A stretch of 64,000 nt of DNA from Candidatus Lindowbacteria bacterium RIFCSPLOWO2_12_FULL_62_27 (GTDB lineage: Bacteria; Lindowbacteria; 2-12-FULL-62-27): the NCBI GenBank assembly GCA_001784175.1, contig MFPR01000028.1, positions 255,606 to 319,605 of the forward strand, written 5' to 3'. The number at the start of each line of letters is the position of its first letter. Positions within the stretch are counted from its first letter, which is position 1. Both the position numbers and the translations under genes were made by a program. Below, piece after piece: positions 30,791 to 38,841 of the stretch. The notes beneath the pieces were generated by a model. That model saw only the letters and a program-made list of their open reading frames with translations. It had not been told where the DNA came from and searched no databases.

Positions 30791-31897
30791 ATGCAACTAC
30801 ACTCACGAAGCGCCGCAGACCGGATCGAGGGGAAGATCGATCGAGGGGATCGGCTGGATTTTGAAGACGGGATGGAGATTCTGACGAACTTTGACCTCTT
30901 GCGGTACGGCCGGCTGGCAAACCGCGAGCGGGAGCGGCGGCACGGGGACCGGGCGTACTACGTCATCAATTTTCATTTGAATCCGACGAACATCTGCGTC
31001 TACCGGTGCATGTTTTGCGCGTTCCGGCGGGACGAGGGTGAGGCGGGTGCGTATTTTTTTGAGGTACCGCACGCGGTGGAGCACTGCGTGGAGGCGCACC
31101 GGCGGCTGGGGTTTACGGAGATTCACATGGTCGGCGGGATGCATCCGACGCGGCACTGGGAGTATTCGCTGGATCTTCTGAGGGCGCTGAAAGCGGCGCT
31201 TCCGCAAGTGCACCTGAAGGCGTTCACGGCGGTCGAGATCCAATTTTTCGCGCGGGTGACGGGTCTGCCTGTGGAGGCGGTGCTGGAGCGCATGGTCGAC
31301 GCGGGATTGGACAGCCTGCCGGGCGGCGGCGCGGAGATTTTTGCGCCGCGCGTGCGTCGCGCGATCTGCGCGGAGAAGGCGAGCGCAGAGGAGTGGCTGA
31401 GCGTGCACCGGCTCGCGCACCGGATGGGATTGAAATCGACGTCGACGATGCTGTACGGCCACATCGAGCGCCCGGAGGAGGTCGTCGACCACATTCTGCG
31501 GATCCGCGACCTGCAGGACGAGACGAGCGGCTTCAACGTTTTCATTCCCCTGGCCTTTCATCCCGAAAACACGAATTTCGAATCGACGCGCCGGCCGACC
31601 ACCGGCCTCCGCGATCTCAAGATGCTCGTGCTGTCGCGGCTATTGCTGGACAATGTATCGCATATCAAGGCCTACTGGATCATGCTGGGCGAGAAGCTTT
31701 CGCAGGTCGCGCTGTCCTTCGGCGTCGACGATTTTGACGGCACCGTCGGCGAGGAAAAGATCACGCACATGGCCGGCGCGACCACTCCGCAGGAGTTGCC
31801 GACCGAGCGGATCCGCCGGATCATCCGGGAGGCGGGCCGGGTTCCGGTGCAGCGGGATTCGTTGTACGATCTTCTCGAGATGGCCGGGGTGGCGTGA
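30791..31897 (+). CDS. mqnE: aminofutalosine synthase
   Basis: This 368-residue radical SAM enzyme performs the second step of the futalosine menaquinone pathway: it joins 3-(1-carboxyvinyloxy)benzoate to SAM to give aminofutalosine. The iron-sulfur ligand motif is CVYRCMFC (about residues 65-72, C-x3-C-x2-C). Family motifs VGGMHPTRHWEYSLDLL (about 115-131), LPGGGAEIF (about 176-184) and IPLAFHPENT (about 250-259) separate it from MqnC. It is followed without a gap by mqnA and mqnC, giving the order E-A-C under one strong promoter. Translation probably starts on a nearly leaderless mRNA. Full length. Confidence 0.95.
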   Translation: MQLHSRSAADRIEGKIDRGDRLDFEDGMEILTNFDLLRYGRLANRERERRHGDRAYYVINFHLNPTNICVYRCMFCAFRRDEGEAGAYFFEVPHAVEHCVEAHRRLGFTEIHMVGGMHPTRHWEYSLDLLRALKAALPQVHLKAFTAVEIQFFARVTGLPVEAVLERMVDAGLDSLPGGGAEIFAPRVRRAICAEKASAEEWLSVHRLAHRMGLKSTSTMLYGHIERPEEVVDHILRIRDLQDETSGFNVFIPLAFHPENTNFESTRRPTTGLRDLKMLVLSRLLLDNVSHIKAYWIMLGEKLSQVALSFGVDDFDGTVGEEKITHMAGATTPQELPTERIRRIIREAGRVPVQRDSLYDLLEMAGVA

Positions 31898-32727
31898 TGG
31901 CGCGGCTGAAAATCGGGTCGGTGCCGTATTTGAACGCGCTGCCGCTGATCGAGGGGCTGGAGGACAAGGTCAGCGTCGATCTGACCTTCGCGTCTCCGGT
32001 CCAGCTCGAAGTGGATCTGGACCGGGGCGTTCTGGACGCCGCGCTGGTGCCGGTCATCACGCTCTTCGACCGGCCGCACCTGTCGATGTTTCCGTTCGCG
32101 GGGATCGCGTGCGAAGACGAAGCCGGCAGTGTCCTGTTTTTCCGCCGGCCGGGGTCGGAGTTGAAGCGGGTGGCGTATGACCGCGGCTCGCGTTCTTCCC
32201 TGACGCTTCTGCGGGTGATCCTGGCGCATGAGGGCCTGAGGCCGCAGTGGGTCCCGATGGACGCGAATCTGGACAAGATGCTCGCCGCGGCCGACGGCGC
32301 GCTTCTGATCGGCGATGCCGCGCTGGCCGCGCGCGGCGATCCGCGCCTCGTGTTTGATCTGGGTGGGCGGTGGCGGAAGCAGACCCACATGCCGTTCGTG
32401 TTCGCGGTCTGGGCGGCTCGGACGGACCATTTGCGTCGGACCGACCTGGGGCATCTCTTGACCGACGCGTCGGCGCAGGGCCTGAACAAGCTGGTGGCGA
32501 TCTCGAACCGGGTGGCCGGCCGGGCGGGCATGTCGGCCATGGACATTCTGGTCTATTTCACGAAAAATCTACGATACCGGCTGGGGATCATTCATCTGGA
32601 CGCGCTCGATCAGTTCCGCAAGCTGAGCGCGGCGCTGCCGCCGATGTCCGAAGTTCTCGCCAGCGAAATCCCCGCCTCCCCGGCCTCTTCCAACCCCGGC
32701 GCGCCCCGTCCGGTCAAGATTCTGTGA
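31897..32727 (+). CDS. mqnA: chorismate dehydratase
   Basis: This 276-residue, periplasmic-binding-protein-fold enzyme without a signal peptide starts the futalosine pathway by dehydrating chorismate to 3-(1-carboxyvinyloxy)benzoate. The opening LKIGSVPYLNALPLIEGL is the family signature, and the second half has the usual GDAAL and LG-x-R-W motifs (LIGDAAL near 129-135; FDLGGRWRKQTHMPFVFAVW near 147-166). ATG 31897 shares its A with the mqnE stop (TGATG), which favours it over the GTG three bases upstream. The 3' end overlaps the mqnC start by four bases (GTGA). The Ala/Pro-rich tail of about 20 residues is probably unstructured. Confidence 0.95.
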   Translation: MARLKIGSVPYLNALPLIEGLEDKVSVDLTFASPVQLEVDLDRGVLDAALVPVITLFDRPHLSMFPFAGIACEDEAGSVLFFRRPGSELKRVAYDRGSRSSLTLLRVILAHEGLRPQWVPMDANLDKMLAAADGALLIGDAALAARGDPRLVFDLGGRWRKQTHMPFVFAVWAARTDHLRRTDLGHLLTDASAQGLNKLVAISNRVAGRAGMSAMDILVYFTKNLRYRLGIIHLDALDQFRKLSAALPPMSEVLASEIPASPASSNPGAPRPVKIL

Positions 32728-33773
32728 CCGCCGCCGTCGCCGTCGCTGCGCGGCTGTCGGTGGACGACGCCGTCCGGCTCCACGAGCGCGCGTCCCTGCC
32801 GGAACTCGGCGAGATGGCGTTCGCGCGTCGCCGCGAGCTGCATCCGGACGGCGTGGTGACCTACGTGATCGACCGGAACATCAATTACACAAACGTGTGC
32901 GTGACCGGTTGCAGTTTCTGCGCGTTCTTCCGATACCCGCACGAGACCGGCGGCTACGTGCTGTCGCAGGCGGAGATGGACAAAAAAATTCAAGGGACGC
33001 TGGACCTCGGCGGCACGGGGATTCTGATCCAAGGCGGGCTGAACCCGCGGCTGGGGTTGAACTATTACGTGGACCTTTTTTCAGACATCCGCGAAAGATT
33101 CCCGGAGATCCACATTCACGGCCTGTCGGCCGAAGAGATTTTCTTCATCGCGAAGATATCCAAACAATCGTTCGAGGAAGTTTTGAGCGCACTCCAGGCC
33201 GCGGGCCTCCGGACGCTGCCGGGCGGCGGCGCGGAGATTCTGGTCGACGAGCAGCGCCGGAAGGTCCACCGGTCGCAGTGCACGGCCGACGCGTGGTTCG
33301 AGATCCACCGGACCGCGCACCGGCTGGGCCTCCGGTCGACGTGCACGCAGGTGATCGGATTTGACGAAGCGGTCGAGCAGCGGGTCCGGCACCTGGAGCG
33401 GCTGCGGGACCTGCAGGACGAGACCGGCGGATTTACGGCGTTCATCACGTGGACGTACCAGCCGACCGATGCGCGCGGACTGGGCGGCTCGGTGACGGGG
33501 CCGAACGCATATCTGAAGCACCTCGCGCTGTGCCGGCTTTTTTTGGACAACGTGCCGAATCTCCAGTCGTCGTGGCCGACGCAGGGCGAGAAGATCGGCC
33601 AGCTTGCGCTTTTTTTCGGCGCGAACGACATGGGCAGCACGATGATCGAGGAGAACGTCGTCGCATCGGCCGGAACGATCTATCACATGAGCGAAAAACG
33701 GGTCCGGGAGCTGATCACCGATGCGGGATTCATGCCTAAGAAAAGGACGCACCTCTACGAGCGCCTCGAATAG
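32724..33773 (+). CDS. mqnC: cyclic dehypoxanthinyl futalosine synthase
   Basis: This 349-residue radical SAM enzyme cyclises dehypoxanthine futalosine to the spiro intermediate of menaquinone synthesis. The cluster ligands are in CVTGCSFC (about residues 57-64). ILIQGGLNPRLGLNYYVDLF (about 97-116), LPGGGAEIL (about 163-171) and FITWTYQPTD (about 237-246) are MqnC-specific counterparts of the MqnE motifs. The start is GTG 32724 inside the mqnA stop codon; an open stretch further upstream in this frame overlaps mqnA and is not used. The intermediate step enzyme (MqnB or another nucleosidase) and MqnD are not in the window. Confidence 0.95.
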   Translation: MTAAVAVAARLSVDDAVRLHERASLPELGEMAFARRRELHPDGVVTYVIDRNINYTNVCVTGCSFCAFFRYPHETGGYVLSQAEMDKKIQGTLDLGGTGILIQGGLNPRLGLNYYVDLFSDIRERFPEIHIHGLSAEEIFFIAKISKQSFEEVLSALQAAGLRTLPGGGAEILVDEQRRKVHRSQCTADAWFEIHRTAHRLGLRSTCTQVIGFDEAVEQRVRHLERLRDLQDETGGFTAFITWTYQPTDARGLGGSVTGPNAYLKHLALCRLFLDNVPNLQSSWPTQGEKIGQLALFFGANDMGSTMIEENVVASAGTIYHMSEKRVRELITDAGFMPKKRTHLYERLE

Positions 33774-33774
33774 G

Positions 33775-34182
33775 GTGCCTCGAAAAACCAAACCCAAGGC
33801 AAGTCCGAAATCCGTTACAGCCGGTCGCCGCCGTGCGCGCCCCTCCGGTCCTCCGACGCTTGAGCGGCGGATTATCGACATTCTGTCGGACTTCAAAGCC
33901 GAGAACATCCAAACCGTCCCGCTGGAAAACCATGTCGCAGATTCGTTCGTGATCGCGACCGCCACAGGCGTGCGGCACCTGCACAGCCTGGCGGAAAATC
34001 TGCTGGAGAAGATGCAATTGCAGGGCGTGCGCGCGCACCACGTCGAGGGCTACGGCGCGTCCCCGTCGGCCCGGTGGGTCCTGGTCGACTACATGGACGT
34101 CGTCGTCCACCTCTTCACGGAGGAGGGCCGGCGGTTTTACAATCTCGACCGACTGATGGAGGAAAGGCGCCCCGCCGCGTAG
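33775..34182 (+). CDS. rsfS: ribosomal silencing factor RsfS (Iojap/YbeB)
   Basis: This 135-residue protein has the RsfS domain from about residue 25: DFKAENIQTVPLEN, DSFVIATATGVRHLHSLAENL, HHVEGYGASPSARWVLVDYMDVVVHLF and the terminal R-x-F-Y-N-L-D-R-L. RsfS binds ribosomal protein uL14 and blocks subunit joining when nutrients are short. The start is GTG 33775, one base after the mqnC stop; this adds about 22 basic residues to the usual ~110-residue protein, so a shorter start is possible. Its position behind mqnC suggests read-through from the mqn promoter. The stop codon TAG lies inside the 28-bp palindromic repeat. Confidence 0.92.
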   Translation: MPRKTKPKASPKSVTAGRRRARPSGPPTLERRIIDILSDFKAENIQTVPLENHVADSFVIATATGVRHLHSLAENLLEKMQLQGVRAHHVEGYGASPSARWVLVDYMDVVVHLFTEEGRRFYNLDRLMEERRPAA

Positions 34183-34205
34183 CCGACCCTTAAAGGGCGG
34201 CTACG
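34178..34205. repeat. 28-bp palindromic repeat, copy 2
   Basis: CGTAGCCGACCC, then TTAA, then AGGGCGGCTACG forms a 14-bp stem with one mismatch. It spans the convergent ends of rsfS and the threonine synthase gene and supplies the rsfS stop codon; the opposite strand contributes the last codons of the synthase. It could serve as a bidirectional transcription barrier. Confidence 0.75.
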
Positions 34206-35442
34206 GAGTTTTACCAGTTTTGAGAAATATCTCGACGTGTTTCAGCGCGGATTTTCGGTTGACCGGAACAGGCCGGCTCAACTTTTCGATCGAGGTCTTG
34301 GCGGATTTCACGTCCTTCAGGCCATTTCCCGAAACAAGGCACAGAACCGACGCGGTTCTGGGGATGCAGCGGTCCCGCGCGGCTCGGCGCAGCGCCGCGG
34401 CGGCGCAGGCGGCGGCCGGTTCGGCGAAGACGCCGGCCTTGCGCGCGAGGTACGGGATCGCGGCGAGGATTTCGGCGTCGGTGACTTCAACGGCGAACCC
34501 GTCCGACCGGCGGATATAATCGACCGCGAGGTCTCCGTCGCGCGGGAGGTCGACGCTGATCGAATCGGCGACCGTTGTCGCGCGCACGGGGCGCAGCCGG
34601 CCGGTCTTGAGCGCGCGCGCGATCGCGTTGCTCCGGGTGGATTGCGCCGCGATCATGCGGGGCACGCGGCGGGTCAGTCCGAGGGTTTTCAATTCGAAGA
34701 ATCCCTTTGCGACGCCTGAAATGATGTTGCCGTCGCCGGTGGCGACGATGACGTACTCAGGCACGTTCCAGCCCATCTGCTCCGCGATTTCGTATGCGCA
34801 TATTTTTTTCCCTTCCCGCGTGAAAGGATTCAGTCCCGTGTTGCGGTTGTAGAGTCCGAACGTCTCCGTGGCCTTCACCGAGAGATCAAATGCGTCGTCG
34901 TAGGTGCCGTCGACGGCGAAGACGGTTGCGCCGAACACGAGGAGCTGCGCGATTTTGGCTTCCGGCGCGGCCGCCGGGACGAAAATCAGCGTGCGCACGC
35001 CCACGGCCGCCGAGAGGCACGCGAGCGACGCGGCGGCGTTGCCGGTCGACGCCGCGACTACGCGGCGGCGGTTCAGGTTCAGCGCACGCAGAATCGCGAC
35101 GGAGCTGGCGCGGTCCTTGAAGGACGCCGACGGCAGCCGTCCGTCGTCCTTGACCATGACCCGGCGAAATCCGGTGTCCTTCGCGAGCGCCGCCGAATCG
35201 TACAGCGGCGTATCGCCGATCAGGAGCGGGATCGAGGGCGTGTCCGCCCGCAGGGGCAGGACATCGCGCCAGCGATCCAGGCCGCACCCGCGCCGGGCGC
35301 GGACGCGGCGGGCGAGCGGCTTCGTCAGGTCAAAAACGACTTCCAGATTTTTCCCGCAGGAAGGACACCCATACACGATCCGATCCGGCCGCGGTTCGGA
35401 AAAACCGCAAAACCGGCACGACCGGCGCCAAGCCGGATTCAA
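34201..35442 (-). CDS. thrC: threonine synthase (PLP-dependent)
   Basis: This 413-residue protein converts O-phosphohomoserine to threonine. An N-terminal zinc-ribbon-like segment (CRFCGF at about 10-15, GCPSCG at about 25-30) is followed by the PLP fold. The Schiff-base lysine lies in SASFKDRA (about 104-111), the phosphate-binding loop is STGNAAASLA (about 130-139) and SGNGLKD (about 374-380) is the typical C-terminal signature. This is the class with the zinc ribbon, close to archaeal and actinobacterial enzymes. The start appears to be TTG 35442, one base after the moeB stop, with no clear ribosome-binding site. The gene converges on rsfS and shares the palindrome there. Confidence 0.9.
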   Translation of the reverse strand: MNPAWRRSCRFCGFSEPRPDRIVYGCPSCGKNLEVVFDLTKPLARRVRARRGCGLDRWRDVLPLRADTPSIPLLIGDTPLYDSAALAKDTGFRRVMVKDDGRLPSASFKDRASSVAILRALNLNRRRVVAASTGNAAASLACLSAAVGVRTLIFVPAAAPEAKIAQLLVFGATVFAVDGTYDDAFDLSVKATETFGLYNRNTGLNPFTREGKKICAYEIAEQMGWNVPEYVIVATGDGNIISGVAKGFFELKTLGLTRRVPRMIAAQSTRSNAIARALKTGRLRPVRATTVADSISVDLPRDGDLAVDYIRRSDGFAVEVTDAEILAAIPYLARKAGVFAEPAAACAAAALRRAARDRCIPRTASVLCLVSGNGLKDVKSAKTSIEKLSRPVPVNRKSALKHVEIFLKTGKTP

Positions 35443-35443
35443 T

Positions 35444-36604
35444 TCAATACCGCGGCACAGACGGGTCGACGTCGGTGCTCCAGGATTCGATGCCGCCTTT
35501 CATGCTTTTGATATTCTCGAACCCCTGCTCGCGGAGGAAATTGGCGGCCTTGAGGGAGCGCATGCCGCGGTGGCAGAAGGCGACGATCTCGTCCCTGGGA
35601 TTGAGCAAATTGAAGTGTGTCGGAATCTCCCCGAGCGGGATGTGCATCGCGCCGTCGATCCGGCAGATGGCGAGTTCCGAATCTTCGCGCACATCGACCA
35701 TCACCAGTTTCGGATTCTTTTTGCGCAGGTCCGCGACCTCCTCCGCCGTCAGTTCCTGGACGCCGTTGGCGCCCGCGGCCGCCTCCGGCGCCGCGGCCTC
35801 GCCCCGGCCCAGTCCGCAGAACTGTTCGTAGTCGATGAGCTGGTGGATGGTGCGGTTGGCGCCGCAGACGGGGCACTCGGGATTCTGGCGGATCCTGACC
35901 TCGCGGAACTTCATCTCCATCGCGTTGAAGAGGACCAGCCGGCCGATGAGGGGGCTGCCTTTGCCGAGAATGATCTTGATCGCCTCCGTCGCCTGGATCA
36001 GCCCGATGATCCCGGGCAGAATTCCCAGAACGCCCCCCTCGGCGCAGCTCGGCACCGCGCCCGGCGGCGGCGGTTCGGGATAGAGACAACGGTAGCAGGG
36101 ACCCTTGCCCGGATAAAACACGGTGGCCTGGCCTTCGAACCTGAAGATGGAGCCGTAGATGTTGGGTTTCCCGGAGAGGACGCAGGCGTCGTTCATCAAG
36201 TACCGCGTCGGGAAATTATCGGTGCCGTCGATGACGATGTCATGGTCGCGGATGATGTCCATGGCGTTGTCGGACGAAATTTTCGCAACGACCGTGTTGA
36301 CCTTGCAGAACGGATTGATCTCGGCGATTTTCGCCTTGGCGGACTCGACCTTGAGTTTCCCGAGGTCGGACGTGAAATGGATGACCTGCCGCTGTAGGTT
36401 CGACTCGTCGACGCGGTCGAAGTCGACCAGCGTCAGCTCTCCAACGCCGGCGGCGGACAGGTACATCGCGAGCGGCGACCCGAGCCCACCGGCGCCGATG
36501 AGGAGAATTTTCGCCTTGAGCAGTTTTTCCTGCCCCTCGACCCCGACTTCCGGCATGATGAGGTGCCGGCTGAACCGTGCGATCTGCGCTTGTGTTAACG
36601 GCAT
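35444..36604 (-). CDS. moeB: MoeB/ThiF-type adenylyltransferase with C-terminal rhodanese domain
   Basis: This protein of about 386 residues is an E1-like enzyme. LLIGAGGLGSPLAMYLSAAG (about 34-53) is the ATP-binding loop, followed by DFDRVDESNLQRQ, IDGTDNFPTR, a zinc site (PCYRCLYP and ECPVCG), and the PSCAEGGVLG region that contains the catalytic cysteine. A rhodanese domain occupies the last 110 residues, with active loop CHRGMRS. This MoeZ-like layout adenylates and then thiocarboxylates a ubiquitin-like sulfur carrier (MoaD, ThiS or CysO). The carrier is not in the window; the neighbouring threonine synthase recalls CysO-linked cysteine synthesis, but that is conjecture. ATG 36604 is preferred to GTG 36619. 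Confidence 0.9.
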   Translation of the reverse strand: MPLTQAQIARFSRHLIMPEVGVEGQEKLLKAKILLIGAGGLGSPLAMYLSAAGVGELTLVDFDRVDESNLQRQVIHFTSDLGKLKVESAKAKIAEINPFCKVNTVVAKISSDNAMDIIRDHDIVIDGTDNFPTRYLMNDACVLSGKPNIYGSIFRFEGQATVFYPGKGPCYRCLYPEPPPPGAVPSCAEGGVLGILPGIIGLIQATEAIKIILGKGSPLIGRLVLFNAMEMKFREVRIRQNPECPVCGANRTIHQLIDYEQFCGLGRGEAAAPEAAAGANGVQELTAEEVADLRKKNPKLVMVDVREDSELAICRIDGAMHIPLGEIPTHFNLLNPRDEIVAFCHRGMRSLKAANFLREQGFENIKSMKGGIESWSTDVDPSVPRY

Positions 36605-36619
36605 GCCGGTATTCTGCAC

Positions 36620-37279
36620 CTATTCGATATAATTTTCAAGTTCACGGAGATTGCCGATGAGGACATCCGGCCCGGCGGCCTCGAGTTCCATGCGGTCGCC
36701 GATACCGCACGTGACGCCGACCGTCATCATGCCCGCGTTCCGCCCGGCCACCACATCGGTCGAGCGGTCGCCGACCGCGCAGACGAGGTCCGGTGGAACG
36801 CCGAGGAACCCGGCGGCTTTGACGAAACTTTCCGGATCGGGTTTCATCCGCCGGACCGATTCGGGCCCCCAGACGAGTTCAAACCGGCCGCTGACGCCCA
36901 AGCCCTCCAGAATTTTTCTCGTGAAGGCCCCCGGCTTGTTGGAGATCACGGCCAACTGCTTGGACGAAAACCGATCCAGCGTTTCGCGCACGCCGTCGTA
37001 GAGAACGGTCGAATCGAGGCAATGCGCGTCGTACCACGGATTGAAATCCTCCGCCGCCGCCCGGACCGCCTCCGCGTCGTCGGTCTTGAGGGCCCGGCCG
37101 AGAAGTTTGGCCAGTCCGTCGCCGACGAAGGTCCGAACAACTTCCTGGGCCACGCCCGGCCGGCCGCGTTTTTCCAGGACATGATTGACGGCGGCCGTCA
37201 GGTCAGAAATGGAATTGACGAGGGTGCCGTCGAGGTCAAAGATAATCGCCTCAATCTGCCGCTTCGTTATTACGGACAT
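36620..37279 (-). CDS. gph: HAD-family phosphatase, phosphoglycolate phosphatase-like
   Basis: This 219-residue protein has the four HAD motifs: FDLDGTLVNS (about 14-23, with the nucleophile and acid/base aspartates), VISNKP (about 111-116), KPDPESF (about 146-152) and VGDRSTDVVAGRNAGM (about 167-182). A helical cap lies between motifs I and II. The layout matches Gph-type phosphoglycolate phosphatases, but related sugar or nucleotide phosphatases cannot be excluded. It begins one base after the stop of the GT2 gene and ends just before moeB, within a four-gene minus-strand run that probably forms one transcript. Confidence 0.85.
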   Translation of the reverse strand: MSVITKRQIEAIIFDLDGTLVNSISDLTAAVNHVLEKRGRPGVAQEVVRTFVGDGLAKLLGRALKTDDAEAVRAAAEDFNPWYDAHCLDSTVLYDGVRETLDRFSSKQLAVISNKPGAFTRKILEGLGVSGRFELVWGPESVRRMKPDPESFVKAAGFLGVPPDLVCAVGDRSTDVVAGRNAGMMTVGVTCGIGDRMELEAAGPDVLIGNLRELENYIE

Positions 37280-37280
37280 C

Positions 37281-38006
37281 TCAAGCGTGCCGGAACCGGA
37301 CGTCGAAGAAGAGCCGGGCGACGGTGCGGATCATGTCCGCCGTGTTTTTGATCGTGAAGGCCTTGGACCTTCCGTGGGGCCGCCGGTGCTGGCGCGCGGA
37401 TATTTCGAGGGAGGAGCATCCGGCCGACGCGAGGCGGATCAGCAATTCGGCCAGAAAGGCCGTGCCGCCGCCGCGGAACGTGTGCGACGCAAGGACCGCC
37501 CGCACGGCCTTCGTCCGGTAGACCGCCGGGCCGTTGTAATATTTGAAGTTCAGCCCGAAGAGAAGGTTCAGCATTTTCGTGTAGAGGTCCGAGACGAAGC
37601 GCCGTGAGATCGTCCGATACCCGGGATTGGCGATGTAGGAAAGAATCACGTCGGCCTCGCCCATGCGTTCGAGCATCGGCTGGAGCGACCGTTCGTCCGG
37701 GCCGTTGTTTCCGGGATACCAGAGGAGGAACTCGTGCAACGCCAGGCCGAATCCTTCCCGGAGGCTGAACCCGAGACCCATGCTCGCCGGATGATGGATG
37801 ACGCGGATCCGCCGATCGCCGGCCGCCATCCGGTCCGCGAGGGCGCCGGTCGAGTCGCGGCTGCCGTCGTCGATGATGAAGAGTTCCACGGCTTGCGCGA
37901 AGGATCCGGCGGCGTCCAGAGCGGCGCGGACGGCCAATTCGAGATTGCCGGCCTCGTCCCGGGCCGGAACGACGATCGATACGGTTCGTTTCTGATCCGA
38001 CGGCAT
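37281..38006 (-). CDS. family 2 glycosyltransferase
   Basis: This 241-residue GT-A enzyme opens VSIVVPARDEAGNLE (about 9-23) and has IIDDGSRDSTG (about 44-54), as in dolichol-phosphate-mannose synthase-like and GtrB-like transferases. Where these proteins usually have a D-x-D or GDN metal site it reads WYPGNNGPDE (about 95-104), so the first metal ligand is replaced by Asn. The later R-H-x-x-R-x-x-G-x-S-K (QHRRPHGRSKAF) motif is also typical of the family. There are no C-terminal membrane helices, so it is a soluble or peripheral enzyme, probably acting on a polyprenyl phosphate. It starts the minus-strand run, divergent from bluB, with 48 bp between them. Confidence 0.85.
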   Translation of the reverse strand: MPSDQKRTVSIVVPARDEAGNLELAVRAALDAAGSFAQAVELFIIDDGSRDSTGALADRMAAGDRRIRVIHHPASMGLGFSLREGFGLALHEFLLWYPGNNGPDERSLQPMLERMGEADVILSYIANPGYRTISRRFVSDLYTKMLNLLFGLNFKYYNGPAVYRTKAVRAVLASHTFRGGGTAFLAELLIRLASAGCSSLEISARQHRRPHGRSKAFTIKNTADMIRTVARLFFDVRFRHA

Positions 38007-38054
38007 GCGAATGGCTTATAGCATCGCGTATGGGATTGTGCTACTGTTTGCGCC

Positions 38055-38786
38055 ATGACCACCCAGCGGGAAGATCGGATCGGGGGTGCTGAGGGAAAAC
38101 TTCATGAGTTTCCCGATGAATGGAAGGAAGGTGTCTATCGCGCCATCTATGCCCGGCGGGACATCCGTTCGCAGTTCAAGCCGGACCCGATCGCCGAAGA
38201 CGTATTGGCGCGGATTCTACGTGCCGCCCACCATGCGCCGTCGGTCGGGTTCATGCAGCCGTGGGACTTCATTCTCATCCGCGACGTTGCCATCAAACAA
38301 AAGATCCGCGAGGATTTCGAGCGCGCCACCGAGGAGGCGGCGGTGAAGTTCGCTCCGGAAAAGGAGGCGGTGTACCGCAAGCTGAAGCTGGAGGGCATCC
38401 GTGAGGCGCCGATCAACATCTGCGTGACCTGCGACCGGCGCCGGTTCGGGCCGGTCGTCATCGGCCGGACCTCCCAGCCGGTCATGGATCTGTTCAGCTC
38501 GGTCTGCGCCGTCCAGAACCTGTGGCTGGCGGCCCGGGCCGAGGGCCTGGGCGTCGGCTGGGTCAGCATTCTTCATCCGCGGGAACTCAGGCGAATTCTG
38601 GCGCTTCCGGCCGAGGTCGAGCCTATCGCATACCTATGCGTCGGCCACGTCACAGAATTTCCCGACCGGCCGGAGCTGGAGAGCGCCGGGTGGCTGCCGC
38701 GGATGCCGCTCGGGGACGTGATCCGGCTCGACGGCTGGGACACCCCGATTCAAAACAAATGGGAGGAACTGGAAGCTGAGCTGTGA
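38055..38786 (+). CDS. bluB: 5,6-dimethylbenzimidazole synthase
   Basis: This 243-residue nitroreductase-fold flavoenzyme breaks down FMNH2 with oxygen to make 5,6-dimethylbenzimidazole, the lower ligand of cobalamin. Diagnostic BluB stretches are VYRAIYARRDIRSQFKPDPI (about 27-46), AAHHAPSVGFMQPWDFI (about 57-73) and GLGVGWVSILHP (about 165-176). The enzyme needs oxygen, so the organism sees at least microaerobic conditions. No cobalamin riboswitch is visible in the 48-bp upstream gap and no other cob genes are in the window. A TACTGT box ends seven bases before the ATG, another possible leaderless start. Confidence 0.93.
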   Translation: MTTQREDRIGGAEGKLHEFPDEWKEGVYRAIYARRDIRSQFKPDPIAEDVLARILRAAHHAPSVGFMQPWDFILIRDVAIKQKIREDFERATEEAAVKFAPEKEAVYRKLKLEGIREAPINICVTCDRRRFGPVVIGRTSQPVMDLFSSVCAVQNLWLAARAEGLGVGWVSILHPRELRRILALPAEVEPIAYLCVGHVTEFPDRPELESAGWLPRMPLGDVIRLDGWDTPIQNKWEELEAEL

Positions 38787-38841
38787 GCGGCTGATCCGGG
38801 CCTGCGCGCCGGCCGCGCCCGTCGCGGTCGCGGTCACACTG

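Noticed and set aside
34904-36397. A 497-codon plus-strand open frame opposite threonine synthase and MoeB
   Set aside because: It is a shadow of two well-defined minus-strand enzymes; the translated sequence has no domain features.
38007-38054. Cobalamin riboswitch upstream of bluB
   Set aside because: The intergenic gap is only 48 bp and lacks the B12-box; a riboswitch would not fit.
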